A DNA stretch of 64,000 bases, taken from NCBI RefSeq assembly GCF_002494345.1, contig NZ_NXNI01000001.1, positions 3,782,001 to 3,846,000 on the forward strand. The letters run 5' to 3'. The notes beneath the pieces are model-generated. The model searched no databases and was not told the DNA's origin. It saw nothing but the letters and a program-made list of their open reading frames with translations. Positions 49,805 to 60,078 of this stretch are shown here, in pieces. Numbering within the stretch: the first letter of the stretch is position 1; every line of letters begins with the position of its first letter. The position numbers and the translations under genes are program-made. This DNA is from Natrinema ejinorense (lineage in GTDB: Archaea; Halobacteriota; Halobacteria; Halobacteriales; Natrialbaceae).

Positions 49805-50692
49805 ATGCTCACCGTGCGGGCACCTGCGACGAGTGCGAACCTCGGGAGTGGCTTCGATGTCTTCGGCGTTGCTCTCGGGACGCCCGCCGACGTGATCAGG
49901 GTCGAACGCGCCCCGGAAACGACGATTACGGTTACCGGCGCTGGCAGCGAGTACATCCCGGAAGACCCCGAAAAGAACACCGTCGGTGCGGTTGCGAAGG
50001 CGTTGGACGCCCCCGCTCGTATCCGGATCGACAAGGGCGTCCGGCCGTCCTCGGGGCTGGGATCGTCGGCAGCGAGCGCCGCCGGCGCTGCCGTGGCACT
50101 GAACGCGCTCTACGACCGCGGGCGGTCCCGTCGGGAACTCGTCCCCGTCGCCGCCGAAGGCGAGGCGCTCGTCTCCGGTGAGGCCCACGCCGACAACGTC
50201 GCCCCCGCGCTGTTAGGCGGGTTCACTATCGTCACCGACGACGGCGTCACGCAGGTCGATGCCGCCGTCCCCGTCGTCGCCTGTCTTCCCGAAATCTCCG
50301 TGTCCACGCGCGATGCACGCGGCGTCGTCCCTGATTCGGCTTCCATGGACGAAGTCGTCGACACCGTCGGCAGCGCCGCCACGCTGACTGTCGGCATGAC
50401 GCGAGACGATCCCGCCCTCGTCGGGAGCGGAATGCACGACGACATCGTCACGCCCGAACGGACCAAACTGATCGACGGCTACGAGTCGGTTCGCGAGGCC
50501 GCCCTCGAGGCGGGCGCGACCGGCGTGACGGTCAGCGGTGCCGGCCCGGGGATCCTCGCGGTCTGTCGCCGCCGGGATCAGCGGGCGATCGCCTCGGCGA
50601 TGGTCGACGCTTTCGACGTGGCCGGCGTTGAGAGTCGTGCGTATCAGACCGCGATCGGCGAGGGTACGACGCTGTATCGCGACGGCTCGTAA
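49805..50692 (+). CDS. thrB: homoserine kinase
   Basis: A 295-residue GHMP kinase that phosphorylates homoserine for threonine synthesis. It opens MLTVRAPATSANLGSGFDVFG; the ATP-binding motif is GVRPSSGLGSSAASAAGAAV, and the C-terminal motif is TVSGAGPGILAV. The ATG at 49805 is about 27 nt from a ctttttgac box, arguing for a leaderless start. It stands alone between the chemoreceptor and a small membrane protein. No other threonine genes are in the window. Confidence 0.94.
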   Translation: MLTVRAPATSANLGSGFDVFGVALGTPADVIRVERAPETTITVTGAGSEYIPEDPEKNTVGAVAKALDAPARIRIDKGVRPSSGLGSSAASAAGAAVALNALYDRGRSRRELVPVAAEGEALVSGEAHADNVAPALLGGFTIVTDDGVTQVDAAVPVVACLPEISVSTRDARGVVPDSASMDEVVDTVGSAATLTVGMTRDDPALVGSGMHDDIVTPERTKLIDGYESVREAALEAGATGVTVSGAGPGILAVCRRRDQRAIASAMVDAFDVAGVESRAYQTAIGEGTTLYRDGS

Positions 50693-50698
50693 TCACGA

Positions 50699-51049
50699 AT
50701 GGGAACGCGAACTGACGCCGTGCTCGCGGCGCTCGCACTCGCCGCGTTCGTGGGCCTCGCCGTCCTCGCCGACGTATCGCTGTCCCCGTTTTTCCTGCTC
50801 GTCGGCGGTATCGCGACGATCGCGTTCGAACTGCTCGCCACTCGAGAGTACGACACCGTCCGGCGGTACTGGGACCGACGGACCGTCCAGATCGGGTCGC
50901 TCGTGGCGGCGATCGGCGGTGCCGCCGTCGGGACTCGAATCGCGCCTGTGGTGATACTATCGCTGTGTTGTGGCGCGACCATAACGTATCTCGCCGTTCT
51001 CGCGCTCGTCCGAGCGGGCATCGTTCCGCCGCTCCGGCGGTGGTGGTAG
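50699..51049 (+). CDS. small membrane protein
   Basis: A 116-residue protein with four hydrophobic segments (for example VLAALALAAFVGLAVLADV and ILSLCCGATITYLAVLALV) and a basic loop. It starts 7 nt after thrB and is probably co-transcribed. I do not recognise a family. Confidence 0.65.
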   Translation: MGTRTDAVLAALALAAFVGLAVLADVSLSPFFLLVGGIATIAFELLATREYDTVRRYWDRRTVQIGSLVAAIGGAAVGTRIAPVVILSLCCGATITYLAVLALVRAGIVPPLRRWW

Positions 51050-51085
51050 TCGGTTCGCCGTGTCGGCCGCGGTGGGAGCGACGGC

Positions 51086-51862
51086 TCACTCCGTTCGGCC
51101 GGCAGTCTTCCAGCGACGACTGTAGATCCGCGGGAGGGCATCGATCTTTGCGTGTCGAACGCTCGTCGGGACGGTCGACACTCTCGTCGAGACGCTGGCC
51201 GGTAACGGACCGTAGGGCACCGACGAGACCGCAGTCGGGTTGTTCGAGACCGGTTTCCGACCAGCGTAGCCGGGGCCGCGCTGTGTCGACTCGTACAGGT
51301 CCTCGAACTTCGAGTGGCCGTCGATAACGCCCTTTCGAGCCGCTTTCGCGCCTTCTTTCGCCTCTTGCTGAAGCGCCGCGTTCGTCGCATCCGGTTTCAC
51401 CTCGTCGGCGAACTTCCTGATCTCGGCTGCCGCCTCGGAGTCACCGGACGACCCGAACGCGTCGGGACCGAGGACGTCCTCGAGTTCGGACTTGAGTTGT
51501 CGCAACTCCCGCAGAAAGTCGACGAGATCGACGGCGTTCCAGAGCCCGCGGAGGTGGATGACGTCCCGGATCGCGCTGAGATCCAGCGCCAGATCCGGAT
51601 CGTGTTCACGGATCGCGTTCGGGACTCCGTCCAGCTTGACGAGGTCCGGCAGCGCCGACACCTCGACGGCGTCCGGGAGTCTTTCGAAATCGATCGTCTC
51701 GAGGAGGTCGTCGACTTCCTCGACGACATCCAGGAGTTCTGCTATCGTCGCCCTCGTCTCGTCCGATCCGTCGGGTGTGGCTTCCTGGAGCAACCGTTCG
51801 GTTCCCGCCGTAATTCGGGCCAGGAGTTGCTCGACGCTGGTCGAGGACGATGTCTGACTCAT
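51086..51862 (-). CDS. hypothetical coiled-coil/helical protein
   Basis: A 258-residue acidic protein beginning MSQTSSSTSVEQLLARITAG. Long helices with heptad-like patterns (for example AELLDVVEEVDDLLETIDFE and FLRELRQLKSELEDVLG) occupy residues about 10-150. The last 70 residues are Pro/Arg-rich and poorly structured. I do not recognise a function; similar proteins occur in haloarchaea. Confidence 0.65.
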   Translation of the reverse strand: MSQTSSSTSVEQLLARITAGTERLLQEATPDGSDETRATIAELLDVVEEVDDLLETIDFERLPDAVEVSALPDLVKLDGVPNAIREHDPDLALDLSAIRDVIHLRGLWNAVDLVDFLRELRQLKSELEDVLGPDAFGSSGDSEAAAEIRKFADEVKPDATNAALQQEAKEGAKAARKGVIDGHSKFEDLYESTQRGPGYAGRKPVSNNPTAVSSVPYGPLPASVSTRVSTVPTSVRHAKIDALPRIYSRRWKTAGRTE

Positions 51863-51954
51863 ATAGTCGGGACGCAGTAGACGCACAAAACGGGCGTGCT
51901 TGCCAATCAGTCGCATTCTGGAGCGTCGGAAAACGGAACTGGGTCCTCCGTCAG

Positions 51955-52863
51955 CTAGACGCCGCGACCCTGCATCTTCTCTTCCTCGGGGAGGTCGACG
52001 TTCGCGTCGCCTTTCATGCTCTTACCGAGGTTCTTCGAGATCTCCGCGAGCGTCTCGGGGTCGTCCCAGTTGTTCGTCGCCTGGACGATCGCGTCGGCCA
52101 TTTCGGGCGGGTTCTCCGCGCCGAAGATCCCGCTGCCCACGAAGATGCCGTCACACTCGTGGTGCATCATGAGCGCCGCGTCGGCGGGCGTCGCGATCCC
52201 GCCGGCGGCGAAGTTCACGACGGGAAGACGGCCCATCTCGGCGGTCTCGTGGACGAGTTCCGCGGGTGCCTCGATCTCGCGGGCGAACGCCTCGCGTTCC
52301 TCGTGGCTCATTCCCTCGAGCTTTCGGATCGCACCCTTGATCGTCCGCTGGTGGTGGACGGCCTGGTTGACGTCGCCGGTGCCGGCCTCGCCTTTCGTCC
52401 GGATCATCGCCGCTCCCTCGTCGATCCGGCGCAGCGCCTCGCCGAGGTCGCGTGCGCCACAGACGAACGGCGCGGTAAAGTCGCGCTTGTCGATGTGGTA
52501 GGCGTCGTCGGCGGGGGTCAGCACCTCCGATTCGTCGATCATGTCGACCCCGACGGCCTCGAGGATCTGGGCTTCCTTCGTGTGTCCGATTCGGGATTTC
52601 CCCATGACTGGGATCGAAACGGAGCCGACGATGTCCTCGACGTCGGCGGGGTCGGCCATCCGAGCGACGCCGCCACGCTTGCGGATGTCCGCCGGGACCG
52701 CTTCCAGCGCCATGACCGCGACGGCACCGGCGTCCTCGGCGATTCGGGCCTGCTCCTCGTTGACGACGTCCATGATGACGCCGCCTTTCTGCATCCGTGC
52801 GAACCCGCGTTTGACGAGATCGGTCCCGCGCCGTAGTTCCTCGAGATCGGTGTTATCGGCCAT
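51955..52863 (-). CDS. pdxS: pyridoxal 5'-phosphate synthase lyase subunit
   Basis: A 302-residue PdxS (SOR/SNZ) protein that condenses pentose phosphate, triose phosphate and ammonia to PLP with the glutaminase PdxT. Conserved parts include [55 protein letters not shown] and [14 protein letters not shown]. Length is normal. The partner pdxT is not adjacent in the window. Confidence 0.96.
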   Translation of the reverse strand: MADNTDLEELRRGTDLVKRGFARMQKGGVIMDVVNEEQARIAEDAGAVAVMALEAVPADIRKRGGVARMADPADVEDIVGSVSIPVMGKSRIGHTKEAQILEAVGVDMIDESEVLTPADDAYHIDKRDFTAPFVCGARDLGEALRRIDEGAAMIRTKGEAGTGDVNQAVHHQRTIKGAIRKLEGMSHEEREAFAREIEAPAELVHETAEMGRLPVVNFAAGGIATPADAALMMHHECDGIFVGSGIFGAENPPEMADAIVQATNNWDDPETLAEISKNLGKSMKGDANVDLPEEEKMQGRGV

Positions 52864-53201
52864 ATGCCGCGTTAGGAGTCACCGCACTTACGCGTGTTCT
52901 TTGGGGACGATTCGGCCGCAGGAGCCGAAATCGTTCGGCAGTTGCGTTCACGGTTCACGACTGGGTTCGCCCAATCTGCTCGCGTCGCTTCGCTATCCGC
53001 TCACCCGTGGACAATCGCGCCCGGATCGCCGAGCCGTACACCCGTGTGAGCGGCCGTTGCCACGGTCCGAGTTCACGTGCCAGCTCCGACGCCACCTCGA
53101 GCCCCGTCGCGTCTCCTCCCCACCGCCTACGTGGGCGGGTACGGGTCGCGACCGCAAGCCAACCGCTACTGTTTTGCAGGCTCCGTCCGTCGCGCCGGAC
53201 A
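52864..53201. other. 338-bp divergent gap
   Basis: No gene is recognised. The pdxS promoter should lie on the minus strand just after 52863, but no strong AT-rich box is evident. The second half contains no repeat or hairpin I can support. Confidence 0.45.
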
Positions 53202-53906
53202 ATGACCGCGTCGACTCTGCTGTCCAATCGCCAGCGACCCGACGACGAGTCGCTCCCGGCCTATCTCGCACCAGTGCCGACGATACTCGAGGACCTCGGC
53301 CTGCGGTTCGCGTGGCTCGTCGTGGCGATCAACCTCGCAGGGACGGCCTTCGGGTTCTGGTACTACTCGGGGCAGTTCGCGGGGACGGCGGCCGCGCTGT
53401 GGCCCTGGGTACCGGATAGCCCGCTCGCGACGCTGTTTATCGCGCTGGCGATCTCCGCCTGGAAGCTCGGTCGGGAACAGCCGTGGCTCACCGCGCTGGC
53501 CTTCTTCGGAAACGTCGTCCTGGGGCTTTGGACCCCGTATACGCTGCTCGTATTCGCCGACTCGTACGCGTATCTCCACCCGCTGATGTATCAGTTCCTC
53601 TTCTGGAGCCACCTCGCGATGGTCGTCCAGGCGTTCGTCCTCTACCGGATCAGCGACTTCCCGGTGTGGGCCGTCGCCGTCGCCGCGGTCTGGTACTGGA
53701 GCAACCTCGTCGTCGACTACTTCGTCCCGATCGTCGGGGAGCCCCACCACACGATCATCCCCGTCGCGCGGGAGACGAGCGTGTTCCTCGAGGCCGACGC
53801 ACTCGGCGTGATCGCCGCGGGTGAAGTTACGTTCGTCCTCCTGGCGCTGTTTCTCGCGCTCGCGACCCGGGTCAAAAAGTGTGAATCGGCCCGGAGTCAC
53901 CCGTAG
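53202..53906 (+). CDS. DUF1405 family membrane protein
   Basis: A 234-residue protein with about six membrane spans (for example FAWLVVAINLAGTAFGFWYY, WLTALAFFGNVVLGLW and MYQFLFWSHLAMVVQAFVLY). The aromatic-rich loops and HPLMYQFLFWSHL fit DUF1405 as I recall. The ATG at 53202 starts a normal N terminus; sequence upstream in frame looks non-coding. Function unknown. Confidence 0.75.
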   Translation: MTASTLLSNRQRPDDESLPAYLAPVPTILEDLGLRFAWLVVAINLAGTAFGFWYYSGQFAGTAAALWPWVPDSPLATLFIALAISAWKLGREQPWLTALAFFGNVVLGLWTPYTLLVFADSYAYLHPLMYQFLFWSHLAMVVQAFVLYRISDFPVWAVAVAAVWYWSNLVVDYFVPIVGEPHHTIIPVARETSVFLEADALGVIAAGEVTFVLLALFLALATRVKKCESARSHP

Positions 53907-53935
53907 CTGCCGATTCGGGCAGCGTCGGGTGTGTT

Positions 53936-54286
53936 CTACAGGTCGTCGACGTACGTGAGTTCGAGGTACGGGTCCAGCGAGCGGGCTGCGGTCCGCCGTT
54001 CGACCGTCCCGGCGTCTTCGTCGTAGCGCAGGACTCCCGTGTCGATCAGCTTTCGCAAGTGGTTGTGGTGGAACTCGACGGCGATCCGTTCGAGTCCGTC
54101 CTGATCGGCATCCTCTCGATCGGCGATCCGGTCGATGAGGTCCACGAGGCTGACTGCTCCCACGTTCCGGGAGAGGTAGTACAACGCGTATCGGCGTCGT
54201 TCCTCGAGTAGAAGCTCGAAGATCGTGTTCAGGGCCACGGGCGGATCGATGTCCACGGGGTTCGCGTCCGAGATATTTGTCGTCAT
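53936..54286 (-). CDS. DUF7344-like winged-helix protein
   Basis: A 116-residue protein: NTIFELLLEERRRYALYYLS, then SLVDLIDRIADRE and EFHHNHLRKLIDTGVLRYDED, the pattern of the haloarchaeal DUF7344 HTH family. These are thought to be transcription regulators. The start at 54286 precedes the conserved helix. It sits between DUF1405 and valS genes without overlap. Confidence 0.78.
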   Translation of the reverse strand: MTTNISDANPVDIDPPVALNTIFELLLEERRRYALYYLSRNVGAVSLVDLIDRIADREDADQDGLERIAVEFHHNHLRKLIDTGVLRYDEDAGTVERRTAARSLDPYLELTYVDDL

Positions 54287-54568
54287 AGTGCGCTGTACTC
54301 GGCTGATACGGCGGCGATCTACCCGTCGGCTCGTAGCGACTGTCGCAGAGTACGGCTCACGATTGGCCGATAGTGGCATAACTGTTCCGTTACAACCGGT
54401 ATTTTCGGACGGATTTCCAGACAGTCTGGTAGAATTGAGCGGGTCCGATCGCCGACACGCCGAACGGACACGGGAGACCGGCGCGCGGCATCGTTGCCCG
54501 GTGGTTCGGGGTCGATCACGCCGACACCGTGAGTCGGCGGTCCACACTCGGAGACGGGACGGCGGGCG

Positions 54569-57283
54569 CTACTCGAGGATGAGAACCGCCGACTCGGTTT
54601 CGATCATCTCGCCCGCGCCCGAGTAGGTCCGCGCGAGTTCGACTTCGAAGAGGTCGTCTTCGAGCTCCTCGCCGGCGACTCTCAGAACGTCCTCGTCGTC
54701 GTCGATCTCGTACTCGCCGCTCTCGATGCCGGCGTCGATCTCGCCGACCTTCGACCCGAATTTCGGGCCGAGCGTCGAGTAGTCGAGGTCGATTTCGGCG
54801 ACCTCGGTCGTGATCTCCGGCGGTTCCGCGAGTACCGTGAGTTCGTCGACGTGCATCACGTTCTGGATCGCGTTCTCGAAGCCTTCGATGGAGCCGTAGA
54901 CGGCCACGGACTCGAGATCGGCGTTCAGCGGCAACTGGTGTTCGCTCTTGTAGCGACGCAGCGCGGAGATGACCTCCATGGCCGTCTCGCCGGCCTCGAG
55001 GTCGGCCTCGTAGCCCTGCGGGACGGGCCACTCGCGGGTGTGGATGCTCTCGAAGTCGCCGTCACTGTCTCGCGGCTCGCTTCCCTCGCCGTTCGACGTA
55101 TCCGAGGCGCTACGCGCCTCGCTGTCCGCGTAGACGGCCTGCCAGACCTCCTCCGTCGCGTGGGGCAGGAACGGCGCCCACAGCTCGAGGAACGTTCGGT
55201 GAGCCGTCCGCAGCGCGTACTGCGTCGACGGGTTGTCCTCGCGCGTCTTGGCGATCTCGAGGTAGTCGTCACAGAAGGTGTTCCAGAAGAAGGTCCGCAG
55301 CCGATCGCGGGCCTTCGCGAACTCGTAGTCCTCGAGGTGGGCCGTGAGGTCGTCGACGGCGTCGTCTAGCTCCGCGAGGAGCCAGCGGTCGATCGCCTCG
55401 AGGTCGGCGGGCTCGTCCGGGTGGGCGGGCGCGAGCGTGTCGACGAGCTTCGAGGCGTTCCAGAGTTTCCGCAGGAGCTTCTCGCCTGCCGTCAGGTCCT
55501 TCTCCTGGTAGGGGAAGTCGTCGCCGACGGCGGCGCTTGCCGCCCAGAACCGGACGGCGTCGACGGGATATTCGGACAGGACTTCGTCGGGTTCGACGAC
55601 GTTGCCCCGCGATTTGGACATCTTCTCGCGGTTCTCGTCGAGGACGTGGCCGTTGATCATCGTCGCGTCGAAGGGTACCTCGCCGGTGTGCTCGTAGCAC
55701 TTGACGATGGTGTGGAACAGCCAGAACGAGATGATGTCGTGGCCCTGCGGGCGGAGGTCGAAGGGGTAGAGCTCGGGGTTGTCCATCGTGAACGCCTCGG
55801 CGTCGGCGTCCCAGTCCCAACCCGCATTGATCAGCGGCGTCAGCGAGGAGGTCGCCCACGTGTCGAAGACGTCCTCTTCGGCCTCGAACTCGTCGTGGCC
55901 GCATTCGGGACAGGCATCGACTGGGGGCTCGTCGCTCAGCGGATCGACCGGCAGGTCCTCCCGCTTGGCCATGATCGGATGGTCGCAGTCCCCGCAATAC
56001 CAGACCGGGAACGGGATCCCCGAGTCGCGCTGGCGCGAGATCAGCCAGTCCCACTCGAGGCCCTCGATCCAGTGTTCGTACCTGGTGAACATCTTCTCGG
56101 GGTACCAGTCCATCTCGCGGCCGGCCTCGAGGTACTCCTCCTTGTGATCTAAGATTTCGACGTACCACTGCTTGGAGACGCGGTACTCGACGGCGGTGTC
56201 GCAGCGTTCGTGGACCTGCACGGCGTGGGTGATCTCCCAGCGGTCGCGCAGGGAGCCCTCGTCGTCGAGATCCTCGACGATGGCGTCGCGGGCGTCTTCG
56301 GTGGACATGCCCTCGTATTCGCCCGCGAGATCGGTCATCGTCGCGGATTCGTCGATCGCGACGCGCAGGGGCAGGTCGTGGGCCTGGTACCACTCGATGT
56401 CGTTCTGGTCGCCGAACGTACAACACATCACGACGCCGCTGCCTTTCTCCATGTCGACGCGCTCGTCCTCGATGATCGGCACCTCGTGGCCGAAGAGGGG
56501 AATGCGAGCGGTTTCGCCGACGAGATCCTGATTGTCCTCGTCGTCGGGGTGGACGAAGACGGAGACGCAGGCCGGGATGAGTTCCGGTCGGGTCGTGGAG
56601 ATGACGAACTCCTCGCGGGGCGCATCGTCACCGACGAGTTCGAACGCGATGTCGTTGAAGTGCGAGCCGCGCTCGTCGTCTTCCATCTCGACCTGCGAGA
56701 TGGCCGTCTCGCAGTCGGGACACCAGATCGCGGGTGCCTTCTTGCGGTACTCACGTCCCTTCTCGTAGAGGTCGAGGAAGGACAGTTGGGAGATCCGCTG
56801 GACGCGGGGCTCGATCGTCTTGTAGGTGTTCGACCAGTCGATCGAGGTCCCGAGGTTCTGCATCTTCTCCGTGAATTCGGCCTCGTACTCCGCACAGACC
56901 TCGCGGCAGAGTTCCTGAAACTCCCGACGCTCGTAGTCCTGGTGGCGGATGTCCAGTTCCGATTCGGTCAACCGTTCGCTCGCGATCCCGTTGTCGTCGT
57001 AGCCAAACGGAAAGAGCACGTCGCCGTCGTGCATTCGCTGGAATCGCGCGGCGAAATCCTGCAAGGTCGAACCATAGAGGTGGCCCATATGCAGGCTCCC
57101 CGAGACCGTCGGTGGCGGCGTGTCGATCGCGTAGACCGTGTTCGGGTCCCGCTCTTCTTCGGCCTCGTACGCGTAGACATCCTCGTCGATCCAGCGCCGT
57201 TGCCAGCGGGTTTCGACCGATTCCGGGTCGTAGCCGCCCTCGAGGGAGGGTTCGTCTTCTCGCTCGGGCGTGTCCATGCTCAT
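54569..57283 (-). CDS. valS: valyl-tRNA synthetase
   Basis: A 904-residue class I synthetase. The HIGH motif appears as HMGH in TVSGSLHMGHLYGS (about residue 65); the KMSKS motif is in NREKMSKSRGNVVEPDEV (about residue 554). The CP1 editing domain lies between them, and the anticodon-binding region follows. Several CxxC zinc knuckles (WCPDCE, YCGDCD, ACPECG) are archaeal-type features. The start at 57283 (or the ATG two codons later) begins the usual acidic N terminus. An acidic insert near the C terminus is halophilic. Confidence 0.96.
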   Translation of the reverse strand: MSMDTPEREDEPSLEGGYDPESVETRWQRRWIDEDVYAYEAEEERDPNTVYAIDTPPPTVSGSLHMGHLYGSTLQDFAARFQRMHDGDVLFPFGYDDNGIASERLTESELDIRHQDYERREFQELCREVCAEYEAEFTEKMQNLGTSIDWSNTYKTIEPRVQRISQLSFLDLYEKGREYRKKAPAIWCPDCETAISQVEMEDDERGSHFNDIAFELVGDDAPREEFVISTTRPELIPACVSVFVHPDDEDNQDLVGETARIPLFGHEVPIIEDERVDMEKGSGVVMCCTFGDQNDIEWYQAHDLPLRVAIDESATMTDLAGEYEGMSTEDARDAIVEDLDDEGSLRDRWEITHAVQVHERCDTAVEYRVSKQWYVEILDHKEEYLEAGREMDWYPEKMFTRYEHWIEGLEWDWLISRQRDSGIPFPVWYCGDCDHPIMAKREDLPVDPLSDEPPVDACPECGHDEFEAEEDVFDTWATSSLTPLINAGWDWDADAEAFTMDNPELYPFDLRPQGHDIISFWLFHTIVKCYEHTGEVPFDATMINGHVLDENREKMSKSRGNVVEPDEVLSEYPVDAVRFWAASAAVGDDFPYQEKDLTAGEKLLRKLWNASKLVDTLAPAHPDEPADLEAIDRWLLAELDDAVDDLTAHLEDYEFAKARDRLRTFFWNTFCDDYLEIAKTREDNPSTQYALRTAHRTFLELWAPFLPHATEEVWQAVYADSEARSASDTSNGEGSEPRDSDGDFESIHTREWPVPQGYEADLEAGETAMEVISALRRYKSEHQLPLNADLESVAVYGSIEGFENAIQNVMHVDELTVLAEPPEITTEVAEIDLDYSTLGPKFGSKVGEIDAGIESGEYEIDDDEDVLRVAGEELEDDLFEVELARTYSGAGEMIETESAVLILE

Positions 57284-58140
57284 GCTCTCACCGCCCGTCG
57301 TGGGCGCCGTCGGTACGTCGTCGAACTGTCTGATTGGATCTCGTCCATAGAGCGGTCGTTGCTCGGTGAATGCTGGTCGGCGACAATACATCCGTCGAAA
57401 CGGGGTGGGGAAATGGGGGGCTACGGAGCCCCTACGAAAACGGTGGCGCGTGGACCCGAGAACGCCGTGGGAGCGACGGAATCGCCCATATCTACTGCTT
57501 GCCTCGGGAACCGTGTTAGGTGTTTCGTCGTCGGGGCAGAGCGACCGTCGTTACACTTCGAGGACGGTGGTCTCGTTCGAGGCCCCGGCCGTGAGCACCC
57601 TCTCGAGGCCGGGTAGCGCCTGAAAGTAGCTCCCAACCGGTCTCTTTCCAGGACATCGTGATCGCCCCTTCTTGGCGGGTGCCAGCACCGTGGCCATCGG
57701 GGGTGCGTTCGATCGCTCTTCGAGGTCTTCGACCGAGTGGACGTCGTCGTTGGTATCCGGGCAGATGGATTCAAAAGATCCTCGCGTGTCCGGTGTCTCT
57801 CCGTGCGTCGCAGTCGCGGTCGGAACGAGACACCTGCCGATAATCGATGCGACGGCGACCGGCCGGTAGCCAAACGTGGCGTTCCCGGTGTGGATCCGAC
57901 TGGCCGGTCGACTCCTGTCCGCCCGTCGGGTCGGGAACCGCTCCCGACTTTCCGGTCTCCGGCCGTGAAATGTCGTATTACTCGGTCGAAATATCGTATT
58001 TCTACCGAACGAGCCGCCGACACTCTCCATATCCGAACCGTCTGTCTCACCTGTGAATTACCGTCGAAACACGTGACTACCAGTATTGAGGGAGATTATG
58101 CGGTCTATAGTAAATACCGTTCTGTGGATACGGGTTGTTG
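57284..58140. other. 857-bp gene-poor region with a likely decayed gene on the minus strand
   Basis: This is the longest stretch without an intact gene in the window. On the minus strand around 57660-57790 a protein-like passage reads VHSVEDLEERSNAPPMATVL with G/C-ending codons, and continues convincingly only after a frame change, as ITMSWKETGWELL. No full-length frame contains both parts, which suggests a frameshifted, decayed gene. An AT-rich stretch near 57960-58010 and the promoter of the next gene (tagtaaatacc, about 58107-58117) lie at the right end. Confidence 0.45.
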
Positions 58141-58347
58141 ATGTCGACGGACCAATCCGCGAAGTGGACGCCAATGTCGTCCAGAGAGCAAACGAGCGCC
58201 CCTCGATGTGTCAACTGTGGCAACCAGGTCACTCGCCAGTTCGCTCGTGTCTTCGGCGACAACCGCGACGTCGTCCACGCCTGCCCCGACTGCGCGACGT
58301 ACCGTGAGATGAAGACGTCCGATTTCATCCCCAAAGACGCGAGATAG
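58141..58347 (+). CDS. small zinc-finger protein (DUF7563-like)
   Basis: A 68-residue protein with CVNCGNQVT and CPDCATYRE, a two-CxxC zinc knuckle, and an RVFGDNRDVVHACPDC core. The TATA-like box tagtaaatacc ends about 24 nt before the ATG at 58141, so I use that start; an ATG at 58174 is also possible. Function unknown; DUF7563 is a tentative assignment. Confidence 0.7.
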   Translation: MSTDQSAKWTPMSSREQTSAPRCVNCGNQVTRQFARVFGDNRDVVHACPDCATYREMKTSDFIPKDAR

Positions 58348-58430
58348 CGTCCCGATCGGCTCCCTCGAGCGAGTTCCGCCCCCGCCTCTCCCTGCGTCGT
58401 CCCGAATCAGGACGGGGCTGCCCACCCTCC

Positions 58431-59753
58431 TCAGTCCGCTGTCATCGTCTCGGTCACGAGTTGCCGTGCAGTCTCGAACAGCGCCGCCGTGTCGGACGCC
58501 GACCGCGCCTCCGCAGTGGCCCGGATCAGCGGTTGCGTCCCGCTCGCACGGAGCAGGAACCAGCCGTCCTCGGTCGAGACCCTGACGCCGTCGAGCGTGT
58601 CGATGTCCTCGTATCGTTCGCGGACCCGGTCGGTCACGGCCGCCATCACCGCCGTTTTGTCCGCGACTTCGATCGACGTTCGCCGGATCGGATACGACTC
58701 GATGGCTGCGACGAGTTCGGACAGCGGCCCCCGCTGGTCGACCAGTTCGACCAGCTTGCAGGCCGCCAGCGGACCGTCCGGACAGCGCGTCTCGTCGGGC
58801 CAGATCCAGGCCCCGCTCGGTTCGCCACCGAAGACGACGTCGGGTTCCGTCGTCCGTTCCGCGACGTACACGTCCCCGACTCGCGTGCGGGTCAGCGAGG
58901 CATCGACTCCCGCCAGCGCGTCTTCGACGGCGAGACTGGTATCGACGGGGACGGCGACGCGGTCTCCCGCGCCGGCTGCCTCTCGAGCGAACAGCGCGAG
59001 TAACGCGTCTTTCGGCACGAAGGACCCGGTTTCATCGACCGCCAGCATCCGATCGGCGTCGCCGTCGTGGGCGATCCCCACCTCGGCGTCCGTCTCCGCG
59101 ACCAGGGTCGACAGCGTCTCGAGGCTCTCCTCGGTCGGCTCGCTGGCCCGCCCGGGGAAGGAGCCGTCTTCCTGGCCGTTCAAGGTGCGGACGCGACAGC
59201 CCAGCTCGTCGAGTACCGACGCCGTCACGCCGCCGGCACCGTTGCCGAGATCGACGATGACGCTCGGCGATCGCTCGAGGGCGACGGCGTTCCGGAGCGT
59301 GCCGGCGTGGTGATCGCGGACGCCCTCACGGTGGGAGCGATCGCCGACGCCGTCCCACGCGACCAGGTCGTAGTCGTCCTCGCGGAGCCGTCGTTCGATC
59401 GCCGCCCGCTGGTCGGGACCGAACGCCTTCCCCGACGGGTTCCAGAGCTTGATCCCGTTGTCTTCCGCGGGGTTGTGCGAGGCCGTCACCACCACTCCCG
59501 CGTCGGCCTCGAGGTGGGCGATCGCTCGAGCGACCGTCGGCGTCGCCTCGACGCCGACCGTGACGACCTCCGCCCCGCACTCACACAGTCCCGCGCCGAC
59601 CGCGTCGACGAGCATCGAGCCGCTCTCGCGCACGTCACGCCCGACGACGACCCTGTCGTACCCTTCCGAGGCGACCGCTCGGCCGACCGACAGTGCCAGC
59701 GTTGCCGTCACCTCGTCTCCGATCCGCCCGCGAATGCCGCTGGTTCCGAACAT
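58431..59753 (-). CDS. phosphohexomutase (GlmM/phosphomannomutase type)
   Basis: A 440-residue alpha-D-phosphohexomutase. It begins MFGTSGIRGRIG; the active-site phosphoserine lies in VVVTASHNPAEDNGIK, the metal loop is AHDGDADRM, the sugar-binding loop is GGEPSGAWIWP, and the phosphate-binding loop is LLRASGTQPLIR. Either glucosamine or mannose/glucose phosphate may be the substrate. A catagtaag box about 30 nt upstream favours the ATG at 59753; an in-frame ATG at 59774 would add seven residues. Confidence 0.92.
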   Translation of the reverse strand: MFGTSGIRGRIGDEVTATLALSVGRAVASEGYDRVVVGRDVRESGSMLVDAVGAGLCECGAEVVTVGVEATPTVARAIAHLEADAGVVVTASHNPAEDNGIKLWNPSGKAFGPDQRAAIERRLREDDYDLVAWDGVGDRSHREGVRDHHAGTLRNAVALERSPSVIVDLGNGAGGVTASVLDELGCRVRTLNGQEDGSFPGRASEPTEESLETLSTLVAETDAEVGIAHDGDADRMLAVDETGSFVPKDALLALFAREAAGAGDRVAVPVDTSLAVEDALAGVDASLTRTRVGDVYVAERTTEPDVVFGGEPSGAWIWPDETRCPDGPLAACKLVELVDQRGPLSELVAAIESYPIRRTSIEVADKTAVMAAVTDRVRERYEDIDTLDGVRVSTEDGWFLLRASGTQPLIRATAEARSASDTAALFETARQLVTETMTAD

Positions 59754-60078
59754 ATCCGCTTCTCCGGGAGCCATTGCCTTACTATGCACGGGTTACTGCC
59801 CGCGCGTTTGCGGAGTCCCCCACCCGGCGTCGCCGCGGCGGCGTCGATTCGAGACGCGGTCGCGAACACGACTCGCGCTCCATCCGCCGACTACCCCCGG
59901 CCGCTGGTCGGTAGGTCCTCCCTGTCGTATTGAACTGTCAGTACCGTATATACGATGCACTGGCGTACGCTCGAGTGAGAATGCGACCGCCTCAGCTTCC
60001 TTCGGAGGAACCGTCCGCAGTTCGTGCTCGAGCATCGGATTTCGAGACGTCGGCTGCCCAGTGGACGACCCGAGACGC
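59754..60078. other. 325-bp divergent control region
   Basis: The region lies between the phosphohexomutase gene and the HTH gene. Apart from the mutase promoter at the left end I see an AT-rich patch around 59938-59956 (ttgaactgtcagtaccgtatata) that could serve the right-hand gene with a long leader. No gene is recognised. Confidence 0.4.

Noticed and set aside
48608-50188. A 526-codon minus-strand frame across the chemoreceptor tail and thrB
   Set aside because: It is Ser/Ala-rich antisense of the acidic tail and thrB; both sense genes are well supported.
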